Shown: one piece after another, positions 9,095-16,676 of the stretch
Layout: each line of letters starts with the position of its first letter
Numbering within the stretch: position 1 is the first letter of the stretch
NCBI GenBank assembly: GCA_017305195.1
Contig: JAFKMU010000068.1
Coordinates: 1 to 48,403, forward strand
Source of the DNA: Verrucomicrobiota bacterium
GTDB lineage: Bacteria > Verrucomicrobiota > Verrucomicrobiia > Chthoniobacterales > Terrimicrobiaceae
Length of the DNA stretch: 48,403 nucleotides
Reading direction: 5' to 3'
The notes under the pieces: model-generated
Told to the model about the DNA's origin: nothing
Database searches by the model: none
What the model saw: the letters and a program-made list of their open reading frames with translations, nothing else
Position numbers and translations under genes: made by a program

Positions 9095-9418
9095 TCAGGC
9101 GGAAACCGCCGAGTTCGTGGACTGGAGAAGGAAAGACACCAGACCAGGAAAGCGGTCCTCGAGTTCCTCACGGCGCAGGGAATTCATGCACTTCGTGCCA
9201 TCGACCCGCGTGCGAATGATTCCGGCTGCGCGCAGGATCTGAAAATGATGGGAGCGCGTGGCCTTGGCTCCCTCGATGGGAAACTCATTGCAGGCAAATT
9301 CCTTCTCGGGACGGTCCAGCAAATGGCGGACAATCTGGAGACGGCAGGGATCTGCCAGCGCCTGAAGGACATTGGCGATTTCCACGCTGCCGAGTTCCGG
9401 ATGTTCGTATTGCTTCAT
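9095..9418 (-). CDS. ArsR-family winged-helix transcriptional regulator
   Basis: A 107-residue winged-helix protein: VEIANVLQALADPCRLQIVRHLLD (helices 1-2), the recognition helix around KATRSHHFQILRAAGII, and a short beta wing. Such regulators repress neighbouring genes until a metal or small molecule, or oxidation, releases them. Start ATG 9418 is preceded by AGGG at a good distance; an ATG 24 bases upstream is less likely. Two Cys (in ADPCR and FACNEF) sit near the first helices and one later (KCMNS); they could sense thiols or metal, but no standard metal site is evident. It is transcribed divergently from the OYE reductase, its probable target. Confidence 0.85.
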   Translation of the reverse strand: MKQYEHPELGSVEIANVLQALADPCRLQIVRHLLDRPEKEFACNEFPIEGAKATRSHHFQILRAAGIIRTRVDGTKCMNSLRREELEDRFPGLVSFLLQSTNSAVSA

Positions 9419-9500
9419 GTGCCCTTTTGATCTTAATGGCATAAAGCCTGAGGCTCAATGGCAAGAATGTCATTTGACATCCTGATTATGCGGGATAATA

Positions 9501-9518
9501 GTTCGATCGTTATCGAAC
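9501..9518. promoter_or_regulatory. inverted repeat between arsR-type gene and OYE gene, candidate operator
   Basis: GTTCGAT (9501-9507) and ATCGAAC (9512-9518) are perfect 7-base arms with a CGTT spacer, only 5 bases upstream of the reductase ATG at 9524. The position suits a repressor operator overlapping the ribosome-binding region or promoter. Confidence 0.55.
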
Positions 9519-9523
9519 AATAT

Positions 9524-10591
9524 ATGAGCACAGCCGCGAATCTTCGCCTTCTTGAACCCGTCCAGATCGGTGATTTTCAGTTACGCAATCGCATCATCAT
9601 GGCTCCTTTGACCCGGTGCCGTGCAAGCGAAGGGCGCATCCCCAATACCATGATGGCCGAATACTATCGGCAGCGCGCATCGGCGGGATTGATCCTGACA
9701 GAGGCCACCGCCGTGACTCCCAAGGGCGTGGGATATCCCGACACTCCTGGCATCTGGTCGGATGAGCAGGTCGAGGGCTGGAAGCTCATTACCAAGGCCG
9801 TCCATGAAGAGGGCGGTATCATTCTCAGCCAGCTGTGGCACGTGGGCCGCATCTCCGACCCCCGCTACCTCGATGGCGATCTGCCCGTGGCTCCCAGCGC
9901 CATCGCTGCGGAAGGCCATGTGAATCTCGTTCGCCCGCTCACGCCATTTGTCACACCGCGCGCTCTCGAGCTGGAGGAAATCCCGGGTATCATCGAAGCC
10001 TACCGCAAAGGTGCGGAAAATGCCCTGCGAGCTGGTTTCGACGGCGTCGAAATTCATGGAGCCAACGGCTATCTGCTCGATCAATTTCTCCAGGACAAGA
10101 CGAACATCCGCACCGACGAATACGGCGGCTCCATTGAGAACCGCGCCCGCCTCATGCTTGAGGTCGTCGATGCCGCCATCGGAGTCTGGGGGCCGGGGCG
10201 CGTCGGTTTGCATCTCGCTCCGCGCGGAGATTCCCATGGTATCGGCGATTCGAACCCCCGCGAAACCTTCGGTTATGTGGCCCGCGAAACCGGCCGGCGT
10301 CAGATCGCTTTCCTCTGCGCCCGGGAATCGCTCGGTGAAAACCGCATCGGACCCGCGCTCAAGCAGGACTTTGGCGGCTCATACATCGCCAATGAGAAGT
10401 TCACGCTCGAGACCGCCGAGCAGGTGCTGGCCGCCGGGGAAGCCGACGCGGTGGCATTCGGCAAGGATTTCATTTCCAATCCCGATCTCGTCCGGCGCTT
10501 CTCCGAGGGAGCGGCGTTGAATCCGTTCCACTCCGAGACCTTTTACGGCGGGGGTGCAGGGGGATATATCGACTATCCGACCCTGAACTAA
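9524..10591 (+). CDS. old yellow enzyme family alkene reductase (NemA/XenB-like)
   Basis: A 355-residue FMN-dependent TIM-barrel ene-reductase. Seen: NRIIMAPLTRCRA near the N-terminus, LTEATAVTPKG, QLWHVGRIS, the EIHGANGYLLDQFL block with the substrate-binding His-x-x-Asn pair, TNIRTDEYGGSIENRARL, and the FGKDFISNPDL C-terminal phosphate-binding segment. The family reduces activated C=C bonds (enals, maleimides, nitro-esters) with NAD(P)H. ATG 9524 gives the family N-terminus; an upstream in-frame ATG adds residues with no similarity. It is divergent from an ArsR regulator with an inverted repeat next to the start, suggesting induction by electrophiles. Confidence 0.9.
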   Translation: MSTAANLRLLEPVQIGDFQLRNRIIMAPLTRCRASEGRIPNTMMAEYYRQRASAGLILTEATAVTPKGVGYPDTPGIWSDEQVEGWKLITKAVHEEGGIILSQLWHVGRISDPRYLDGDLPVAPSAIAAEGHVNLVRPLTPFVTPRALELEEIPGIIEAYRKGAENALRAGFDGVEIHGANGYLLDQFLQDKTNIRTDEYGGSIENRARLMLEVVDAAIGVWGPGRVGLHLAPRGDSHGIGDSNPRETFGYVARETGRRQIAFLCARESLGENRIGPALKQDFGGSYIANEKFTLETAEQVLAAGEADAVAFGKDFISNPDLVRRFSEGAALNPFHSETFYGGGAGGYIDYPTLN

Positions 10592-10598
10592 AGGACGC

Positions 10599-10991
10599 CT
10601 AGAAAGTACTGAACGACATCCGACCGGCGGCTGGCGCATAGTCGCCGGTTTCGGATTTGATCAGGAATGCCGGGCACTTGTCCTTTTCGGCCAATACCGG
10701 CACCTGTCCCGGGCCGACCCAGCCCTTGGGGTGCTCGGTCACAGTGTAGGAGATATTGACGATGTCGTTGGGTTTGAGACCGCTCGCCGAACGGGTCACC
10801 TCATTGACCATGGCGACGACGAGGACCTTCTGATCGTTTTCCTTTTCTCCGGGCTCTACATCCACGCGGAGAACCTCGATCTGGACGAGCTCGGGAGCCT
10901 TGGATTGCATCGACTCGTAAGCCGACGGGGGAAGTTCCGCCCGGAGGAGGAGGGGAAGAAGGAAGAAGAGCAGAGTCAGGGATTTTTTCAT
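10599..10991 (-). CDS. exported hypothetical protein
   Basis: A 130-residue protein with a clear signal peptide (MKKSLTLLFFLLPLLLRA, cleavage near ALA-type site at ~18). The mature part holds an OB/beta-rich-looking segment (VEVLRVDVEPGEKENDQKVLVVAMVNEV...) with no motif I recognise. It lies downstream of panB on the same strand with a 30-base gap and could be the last gene of the trpA-to-panB run or separate. It converges with the OYE gene 8 bases away. Confidence 0.7.
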   Translation of the reverse strand: MKKSLTLLFFLLPLLLRAELPPSAYESMQSKAPELVQIEVLRVDVEPGEKENDQKVLVVAMVNEVTRSASGLKPNDIVNISYTVTEHPKGWVGPGQVPVLAEKDKCPAFLIKSETGDYAPAAGRMSFSTF

Positions 10992-11021
10992 GCGAGGGAA
11001 TCCGGCTAAATAAAAGAGCAG

Positions 11022-11789
11022 TCAGGGTTGAGGTTTGCGAGCTTCGTCAATGAACTCTCGCACTGCAGATTCGATCTGGGAAGCCACGTTCACCTTGGGT
11101 TTTACAAACTTCGGGGTGAACCAGGGAAACATGCCGAGCAAGTCGTACGTGACGAGGATCTGCCCGTCGCAGCCTGCTCCGCTGCCGATCCCGATGGTCG
11201 GGACAGGAATGGCGCGCGAAAGCATCTCGGCCACCGGCGGGGTGACCAGCTCAAGGACGATCCCAAACACTCCGGCCAGAGCCAGGGCCTCGGCATCCTC
11301 CAGGAGTCGCTTGGCCTGATCCTCGGTTTTTCCCTTGATCCGATAGCCGCCCTCTTCCTTGACCCGCTGGGGAAGCATGCCGAGATGCCCGAGTACGGGG
11401 ATCTGTTCGTCGAGGATCGCCCGGATGGTCGGGAGCACCTCTATGCCGCCCTCCATCTTGACCGCTCTGGCGCCCGCTTCGACCAGACGCCGGGCGTTGG
11501 CGGCGGCGGTCTTCGGGTCGGGGGCCGCGTCCGCGCTGAGGTCCCCGACCAGAATCGTCTGGGATACTCCACGTGCCACCGCAGCGGTATGATGCACCAT
11601 ATGGTCCATCGTGACTCCGGTGGTATCCGGCATTCCGAGCACCACCATGCCCAGCGAATCTCCGACCAGGATCAGATCAAGTCCCATGCCATCCAGCAGG
11701 CGACCCATGGGGTAATCGTAAGCGGTAAGGACGGCAAATTTGTGATTGGCCGCCTTCTTTTCCGTAAAGGATTGTCTTAAGGTATTTAT
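11022..11789 (-). CDS. panB: 3-methyl-2-oxobutanoate hydroxymethyltransferase, non-standard start
   Basis: PanB adds a hydroxymethyl group from methylene-tetrahydrofolate to alpha-ketoisovalerate, the first step of pantothenate synthesis. Seen: the metal ligands in VGDSLGM and VGDLSAD, the KMEGG segment, the catalytic Glu in IVLELV, and GIGSGAGCDGQ. The first ATG (11708) would cut off conserved N-terminal sequence: the frame upstream reads KFAVLTAYDYP, matching the family's LTAYDY block. Going further up to the FolK stop (TAG at 11816) the frame has no ATG, GTG or TTG. An ATA at 11789, giving INTLRQSFTEKKAANHKF, is the most family-like start. An AGGAGG lies directly after the folK stop but ~20 bases from that ATA. 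Confidence 0.82.
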   Translation of the reverse strand: MNTLRQSFTEKKAANHKFAVLTAYDYPMGRLLDGMGLDLILVGDSLGMVVLGMPDTTGVTMDHMVHHTAAVARGVSQTILVGDLSADAAPDPKTAAANARRLVEAGARAVKMEGGIEVLPTIRAILDEQIPVLGHLGMLPQRVKEEGGYRIKGKTEDQAKRLLEDAEALALAGVFGIVLELVTPPVAEMLSRAIPVPTIGIGSGAGCDGQILVTYDLLGMFPWFTPKFVKPKVNVASQIESAVREFIDEARKPQP

Positions 11790-11813
11790 GTAAAAAAAGC
11801 TATTAAGCCCCTC

Positions 11814-12314
11814 CTAATAAACTGATTCCGAATAGATGTTGCATCCCGTTTGATCGACAGCGGCGAGCAACTGGGCCACGGAACGCTCCTGTCCGGGTAG
11901 AATCATTCGTGGGCGAATGTCAGCCAGCGGCAGGAGGACAAAAGCCCTTTCCGAGATGCGGGGATGAGGCAGAACGAGCCGAGAATCTTCCTGTGTGCGA
12001 CCATCACAATAGAGAAGATCGAGATCGATGGTCCGGGGACTGTTGCGGGGATGGTTGTTCGGCCGACCGAGGGTCATCTCGATTTCCAGCAGATGATCCA
12101 GCAGTTCGCCCGGTGAGAGATCGGTCGAGATCTCCAGGGCAGCGTTGAGGAAGGGTTCGGCATCGGCGGAGCAATCCACCGGAGCAGTTTCATAGACGCG
12201 CGAGCCGATCACGGGATCGGTGCCCGTATGCAGGCCGAGCAATTCGCGACGGGCGGCCTGGAGATAAAGCAGGCGCGGCTCGATGTTGGACCCGAGGGCG
12301 ATGCCTGCTCTCAT
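11814..12314 (-). CDS. folK: 2-amino-4-hydroxy-6-hydroxymethyldihydropteridine diphosphokinase
   Basis: A 166-residue HPPK, which transfers pyrophosphate from ATP to the pterin in folate synthesis. Seen: ALGSNIEPR near the N-terminus, SRVYETAPVD, PFLNAALEI, and the family signature PRTIDLDLLYCDG (two metal-binding Asp) followed by LPHPRISERAFVL. Length is typical. It sits 7 bases after dapB and just before panB, whose cofactor (methylene-THF) comes from the folate pathway. Confidence 0.93.
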   Translation of the reverse strand: MRAGIALGSNIEPRLLYLQAARRELLGLHTGTDPVIGSRVYETAPVDCSADAEPFLNAALEISTDLSPGELLDHLLEIEMTLGRPNNHPRNSPRTIDLDLLYCDGRTQEDSRLVLPHPRISERAFVLLPLADIRPRMILPGQERSVAQLLAAVDQTGCNIYSESVY

Positions 12315-12321
12315 AGCGCGT

Positions 12322-13065
12322 TTAGTCGGTGAGACCGAGCACGTCCTGCATGTCGTAGAGTCCCGGCTCGCGACCGTGCGCCCACTTGGCAGCGCGCAGA
12401 GCGCCCTTGGCGAAGGTGTCTCGGCTGGATGCCTTGTGGGTCAGCTCCACGCGCTCGCCCACATTGGCGTATATGACCGTATGATCGCCCACGACATCAC
12501 CGCCGCGCACAGCGTGGAGGCCGATTTCCTTGGGCGTGCGCTCACCGACCATGCCTTCGCGGCCATGGCGGACGTCGCTGTCGTAGCTCAATCCTCGCAC
12601 CTCGGCAAGGATCTCAACCAGACGGCGGGCTGTGCCGCTCGGGGAATCCTTCTTCAGTCGATGGTGCATCTCAACGACCTCAAGATCGAAGTCCGGTCCA
12701 AGGATCTCGGCCGTCTTGCGGGTCAGCCAGAAAAGCGTGTTCACGCCGACGCTGAAGTTCGGGGCAAAAACGATCGGGATGATCTTTGAGAGCTCCATGA
12801 TCCGGGCACGAACTGCGTCCGAATGACCTGTGGTGCCAATGACAAGGGCTTTGCCCGCTTTGGCGCAGGCTTCCGCCACACCGAGTGTGACATCGGCATG
12901 GGTAAAGTCGATGACGGCATCGCACGCGGGGAGGGCGGCGGCAAAATCGTCGCCGTGATCGAGCGCAGCGGAGACCGCGAGCTCCGGATCAGCCTCGGCA
13001 CAGTTGATCAAGGCCTGTCCCATCCGGCCCTTGGCTCCGTTGATAATCAGCTTGAGCGCGCTCAT
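12322..13065 (-). CDS. dapB: 4-hydroxy-tetrahydrodipicolinate reductase
   Basis: A 247-residue NAD(P)H-dependent reductase of the diaminopimelate/lysine pathway. Seen: GAKGRMGQA nucleotide loop at residues ~9-17, the FTHADVT and TTGHS segments, and the catalytic signature EMHHRLKKDSPSGTA (His pair and Lys). The start ATG follows the dapA stop by one base, indicating cotranslation. The product tetrahydrodipicolinate feeds DAP for peptidoglycan and lysine. Confidence 0.95.
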   Translation of the reverse strand: MSALKLIINGAKGRMGQALINCAEADPELAVSAALDHGDDFAAALPACDAVIDFTHADVTLGVAEACAKAGKALVIGTTGHSDAVRARIMELSKIIPIVFAPNFSVGVNTLFWLTRKTAEILGPDFDLEVVEMHHRLKKDSPSGTARRLVEILAEVRGLSYDSDVRHGREGMVGERTPKEIGLHAVRGGDVVGDHTVIYANVGERVELTHKASSRDTFAKGALRAAKWAHGREPGLYDMQDVLGLTD

Positions 13066-13066
13066 G

Positions 13067-13945
13067 CTAGAGAATGCCGACGGCGGCGAGGGTTGCCTTG
13101 ACGCGGGCCTTGTTGGCGTCGGTCATTTCGCAAAGCGGGAGCCGGACCTCCGGCGTCATCTGGCCGAGTTCCGCCAGGGCATACTTCGTCGGCACCGGAT
13201 TTGGCTCGATGAAGAGGTCCTTGAAAACCGGATAGTACTTGCGATGAACCGCCGCTGCATCACCCGGGCGTCCTGCCAGCCAATGGCGAACGAGATCGCC
13301 CACTTCCTTGGGGATGATATTGGAAGCCACGCTGATGACGCCCACCGCGCCAGCCGAAAGGAAGGGCAGGGTGAGGGAGTCATCACCGGAGAGAATCTCA
13401 AAGGAATCCGGCAGAGCCTGGCGCAGCTGGTTCACGCGCTCGACAGACCCGCCCGCTTCCTTGATGGCGACGATATTCGGGAAATCCCTGGCGAGACGCA
13501 CGACGGTATCGACCCCGATCTCGATGCCGCAGCGCCCCGGGATGCTGTAGAGCACGAGCGGGATCTTTACGGCCTCGGCGATGGCCTTGTAGTGCAGATA
13601 AAGCCCCTGCTGGGACGGCTTGTTGTAATACGGCGCTACCAGCAAGGCCGCGTCCGCGCCGAGGCGCTCGGCCTCGACGGTGAGTTCGATGGCTTCCTTG
13701 GTGCTGTTTGATCCCGTTCCGGCAATGACCTTGCAACGGCCCTTGGCGATCTCGACGGCGGCTTTGATGACGGCATTATGCTCGTCATGATCGAGAGTGG
13801 GCGACTCGCCCGTGGTCCCCACGGGAACGATGCCCTCCACGCCGCCACGGATCTGGCCTTCGATCAAAGCCGCAAAAGCGGCCTGGTCGAACGCTCCGTC
13901 GCGAAACGGCGTCACCAACGCTGTATATGTGCCTGCAAACGACAT
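13067..13945 (-). CDS. dapA: 4-hydroxy-tetrahydrodipicolinate synthase
   Basis: A 292-residue class I aldolase-type TIM barrel condensing pyruvate with aspartate semialdehyde. Seen: GTYTALVTPF start, VGTTGESPTL (pyruvate-binding Thr pair), the Tyr in LVLYSIPGR, the Schiff-base Lys in VAIKEAGGS (~163), and the SGDDSLTLPFLSAGAVGVISV C-terminal core. Length is typical. It lies between dapF (18 bases upstream) and dapB. Confidence 0.95.
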   Translation of the reverse strand: MSFAGTYTALVTPFRDGAFDQAAFAALIEGQIRGGVEGIVPVGTTGESPTLDHDEHNAVIKAAVEIAKGRCKVIAGTGSNSTKEAIELTVEAERLGADAALLVAPYYNKPSQQGLYLHYKAIAEAVKIPLVLYSIPGRCGIEIGVDTVVRLARDFPNIVAIKEAGGSVERVNQLRQALPDSFEILSGDDSLTLPFLSAGAVGVISVASNIIPKEVGDLVRHWLAGRPGDAAAVHRKYYPVFKDLFIEPNPVPTKYALAELGQMTPEVRLPLCEMTDANKARVKATLAAVGIL

Positions 13946-13963
13946 GGGAAAGAAAATGAAAGC

Positions 13964-14773
13964 CTAGAGAGTAATTGTCCCGGCGAAAACAAAATCCGCA
14001 GGGCCGGTGAGGGTCACCTTGCGGAAGTTGCCAGCCACCTTTTCGAAACCGACCTGAAGGGTATCGCCTCCGCGCACCTTCACCGAGATCGGGCTCGGGG
14101 TCTGGGACTTGAGATGATAGAGTAGCGCCGCCGCGCAGACGCCCGTGCCACAAGCGAGAGTCTCGTCCTCCACGCCGCGCTCATAGGTGCGGAGCGCAAT
14201 GAGCCCGGGCTCGATGGTCTGGACGAAATTGGCATTCGTGCCCTTTGGCGCAAAAGCCTGATGGTAGCGCAGCGCCGCGCCCGCCTTGCGGACATCGACG
14301 GCCTCCAGGTCTTGGACGAACGCCACGGCATGCGGGACGCCGGTATTCAGGAAATGGACCTCCATTTCCTCGCCAGCGACGTCGAGCGCCTCCGGCGGAC
14401 GGTGGGAATGCGGGTCGCTCATCGCGATGGTGACGAGACCAGCCGTGATCTGGGCGCGGATCAGTCCGGCCAGCGTTTCAAAGGAGACTTCATCCGAGGG
14501 CTTGGCCTGCAGGCTCGTGGCAAACCGGGCGAAACACCGGGCGCCATTGCCACACATCTCGGCCTCGCCGCCATCGGCATTGTAATACCGCATCAGAAAA
14601 TCAGCCCCGTGCAGGGAGGGCTCGACCATGAGCACGCCGTCGGCGCCAATACCGCGGTGGCGGTCGCAAAGGTGCGCGATGCGGGACGGGTCGAGGCTCA
14701 GGGAGCGATCACGGTTGTCGAGCATGACGAAATCATTGCCCGCGCCGTTCATCTTGGTGAATTTCAACTGCAT
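13964..14773 (-). CDS. dapF: diaminopimelate epimerase
   Basis: A 269-residue cofactor-free racemase converting LL- to meso-DAP. Both catalytic Cys are present: in MCGNGARC (~75-82) and LACGTGVCAA (~218-227). MQLKFTKMNGAGNDF is the standard N-terminus, so ATG 14773 is chosen; a longer in-frame extension upstream overlaps trpA and has no similarity. It starts 16 bases after trpA. Confidence 0.95.
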   Translation of the reverse strand: MQLKFTKMNGAGNDFVMLDNRDRSLSLDPSRIAHLCDRHRGIGADGVLMVEPSLHGADFLMRYYNADGGEAEMCGNGARCFARFATSLQAKPSDEVSFETLAGLIRAQITAGLVTIAMSDPHSHRPPEALDVAGEEMEVHFLNTGVPHAVAFVQDLEAVDVRKAGAALRYHQAFAPKGTNANFVQTIEPGLIALRTYERGVEDETLACGTGVCAAALLYHLKSQTPSPISVKVRGGDTLQVGFEKVAGNFRKVTLTGPADFVFAGTITL

Positions 14774-14789
14774 ATCTGTCGCGGAGAAG

Positions 14790-15599
14790 TTAGCGGGTGT
14801 GTGCGGCCTGCACAAGGGGGCTGACGAAATCCTTGATCCTTGCCTCCAGCCCCTCCCCGGAGCCGTGTTCCGCGATGCGGCGCACGATGGCGCTGCCCAC
14901 GACGACAGCGTCGGATTGCTTCGCCACGGCGGCAGCCTGCTCGGGTGAGGAAATGCCAAATCCCACGGCAATCGGTAGCGTCGTGTGACGACGTATCTCC
15001 GCCACCTGCTCGCCGATCGTATCCGAGATATCCTTTTGCTCCCCGGTTACGCCCTCGCGGGAGACGTAGTAGATAAATCCGCCGCCCCCTGCGACGATCT
15101 TGGCCATGCGGGCGGGTGGGGTGGTAGGGGCGATCAGACGAATTGGTTGTAAGCCGCTGGCGACGAGGAACTCGGCATTCTGTGCTGCTTCCTCGGGCGG
15201 CAGGTCGAGAATCAGCAGGCCATCCGCTCCTGCCTCCACGGCGTCGCGCAGGAAGTTCTCAAACCCGTAAACGTAGACCGGGTTGAGGTAGGTGAAGAGC
15301 ACGACCGGCATCTGCGAGGTCTTGCGGAGTTCACGAACGACATCGAGGACCCCGGCGACGGTGGCGCCATTGGCGAGAGCACGCGTCGAGGCTGCCTGGA
15401 TGGTCGGTCCATCGGCCACCGGATCAGAGAAAGGAATGCCCAGCTCCAGGATGTCCACCCCGGCCTCGTCGAGGGCGCGAGCGACGGAAAGTGTGGCCGC
15501 AAGCGAGGGATCACCTGCAGTGATATAGGCGACGAATCCAGACTGCCCGGCCTCGGCCAGGGCACGGAAACGTTCGGAGATACGATTGGGCGTTGTCAC
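14790..15599 (-). CDS. trpA: tryptophan synthase alpha subunit
   Basis: A 269-residue TIM barrel that cleaves indole-3-glycerol phosphate. Catalytic Glu (LELGIPFSDPVADGP, ~50) and Asp (AYITAGDPS, ~31) are visible, as is the phosphate-binding end (GFGISSPEQA, VVGSAIV). It is the first gene of a minus-strand run trpA-dapF-dapA-dapB-folK-panB; trpB is not in the window, so the trp genes are split from the alpha subunit. Confidence 0.95.
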   Translation of the reverse strand: MTTPNRISERFRALAEAGQSGFVAYITAGDPSLAATLSVARALDEAGVDILELGIPFSDPVADGPTIQAASTRALANGATVAGVLDVVRELRKTSQMPVVLFTYLNPVYVYGFENFLRDAVEAGADGLLILDLPPEEAAQNAEFLVASGLQPIRLIAPTTPPARMAKIVAGGGGFIYYVSREGVTGEQKDISDTIGEQVAEIRRHTTLPIAVGFGISSPEQAAAVAKQSDAVVVGSAIVRRIAEHGSGEGLEARIKDFVSPLVQAAHTR

Positions 15600-15688
15600 A
15601 GAATCCGAGAGAATCGGCTGGTGAGGGGAATCGTGGCAAGCAAATCACGATTCCCACGCAACGATGGGTCCGGGCCGACGCGAGGCGG

Positions 15689-16627
15689 CTAGTTTTGCGG
15701 TGTCACCGGCGTGCCGTTCTTTCCGCCATCGGAAAGGCGGAAAACGCCGTTTTTATCGCGATAGAATCCGCCGAAAAGAATGCGACCTTCCTCCCTGGCT
15801 TTCTGGGCGCGAGGAGAGCTGCGGATATCTTTGGCCTCCCACTCCATCACCTTGACGCGCCCCCTGTGATCGAGCACTTCCTCGACCGGGAGGGTGAGCT
15901 TCGCATACTCGGCATCGCTGAGACGGATCGCGTTGAGTTTCTTCTCGTTATAAAACGAGAGCCACCATGCTCCGTAGGCGTCCGGGGCATTGGGGAGAGA
16001 GACTTCCATGGTGAGACCGCCGACTTTCTGAAGGTTGTCCTTCTTGAGGTCGAGAGCGTAGAGGCCCTTGATCTCGGGAATGCTGGAGAGATAGCTGCCG
16101 AGAAAATCGCGGATGACCTTGCGAGCCTTTTCACTCGACCTCGCGATGCCGTAGATGCCGATTTCCACTCCGGCCGGATCGTCGGGATCGCCGTAGATGT
16201 TCAGTTCCAGACGGCCATTCGCCCGGAACGAGCTGTACGGCACGTTCTTGAACGGACCGTTGTCGACCGCTGTCGCCGGGATTTCCTGAAAGCTCTTGAT
16301 CTCATCCTGATTGCGCAAGTCGTTCGCGATGACTCTCCACGGCGGCAGCGAGCCCGGCGTCAGTACGCGGACGAACCACATCTCGTCGTCATCGACGTTG
16401 CGGATACGCACGATATCCTCGCTTTTGATCGTATCCTCTCCGTAGGGCATCTGGATCGTCACGTCACTGCTCGTCTGCTTGACGATGAGACCGCGCAAGG
16501 TCTTTCCCGAGGTCAGTTCGATGCTGTCCGGATAAAGAGAGGCACTGGCCGCGGTCAATCCGGCGAAAAGGAGGAGAGCAGCCCCGGCGAGCGAATTTCG
16601 CAATGACAGGCGGATAGGAACTTGCAT
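15689..16627 (-). CDS. exported hypothetical protein
   Basis: A 312-residue protein with a signal peptide (~30 residues, ending ASAS). The first mature part (YPDSIELTSGKTLRGLIVKQ...DIVRIRNVDDD) resembles the short beta-barrel found in bacterial proteins that begin with an L-x-x-G-x-x-L-x-G-x-I motif, but I cannot name the family. The C-terminal half has no recognised motif. It is divergent from the GH1 lipoprotein gene 49 bases away. No function assigned. Confidence 0.75.
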   Translation of the reverse strand: MQVPIRLSLRNSLAGAALLLFAGLTAASASLYPDSIELTSGKTLRGLIVKQTSSDVTIQMPYGEDTIKSEDIVRIRNVDDDEMWFVRVLTPGSLPPWRVIANDLRNQDEIKSFQEIPATAVDNGPFKNVPYSSFRANGRLELNIYGDPDDPAGVEIGIYGIARSSEKARKVIRDFLGSYLSSIPEIKGLYALDLKKDNLQKVGGLTMEVSLPNAPDAYGAWWLSFYNEKKLNAIRLSDAEYAKLTLPVEEVLDHRGRVKVMEWEAKDIRSSPRAQKAREEGRILFGGFYRDKNGVFRLSDGGKNGTPVTPQN

Positions 16628-16676
16628 ACCATACCGCGCTTATCACAAGAGAGGTCTCTCTTCCAGCATCTTGCTC

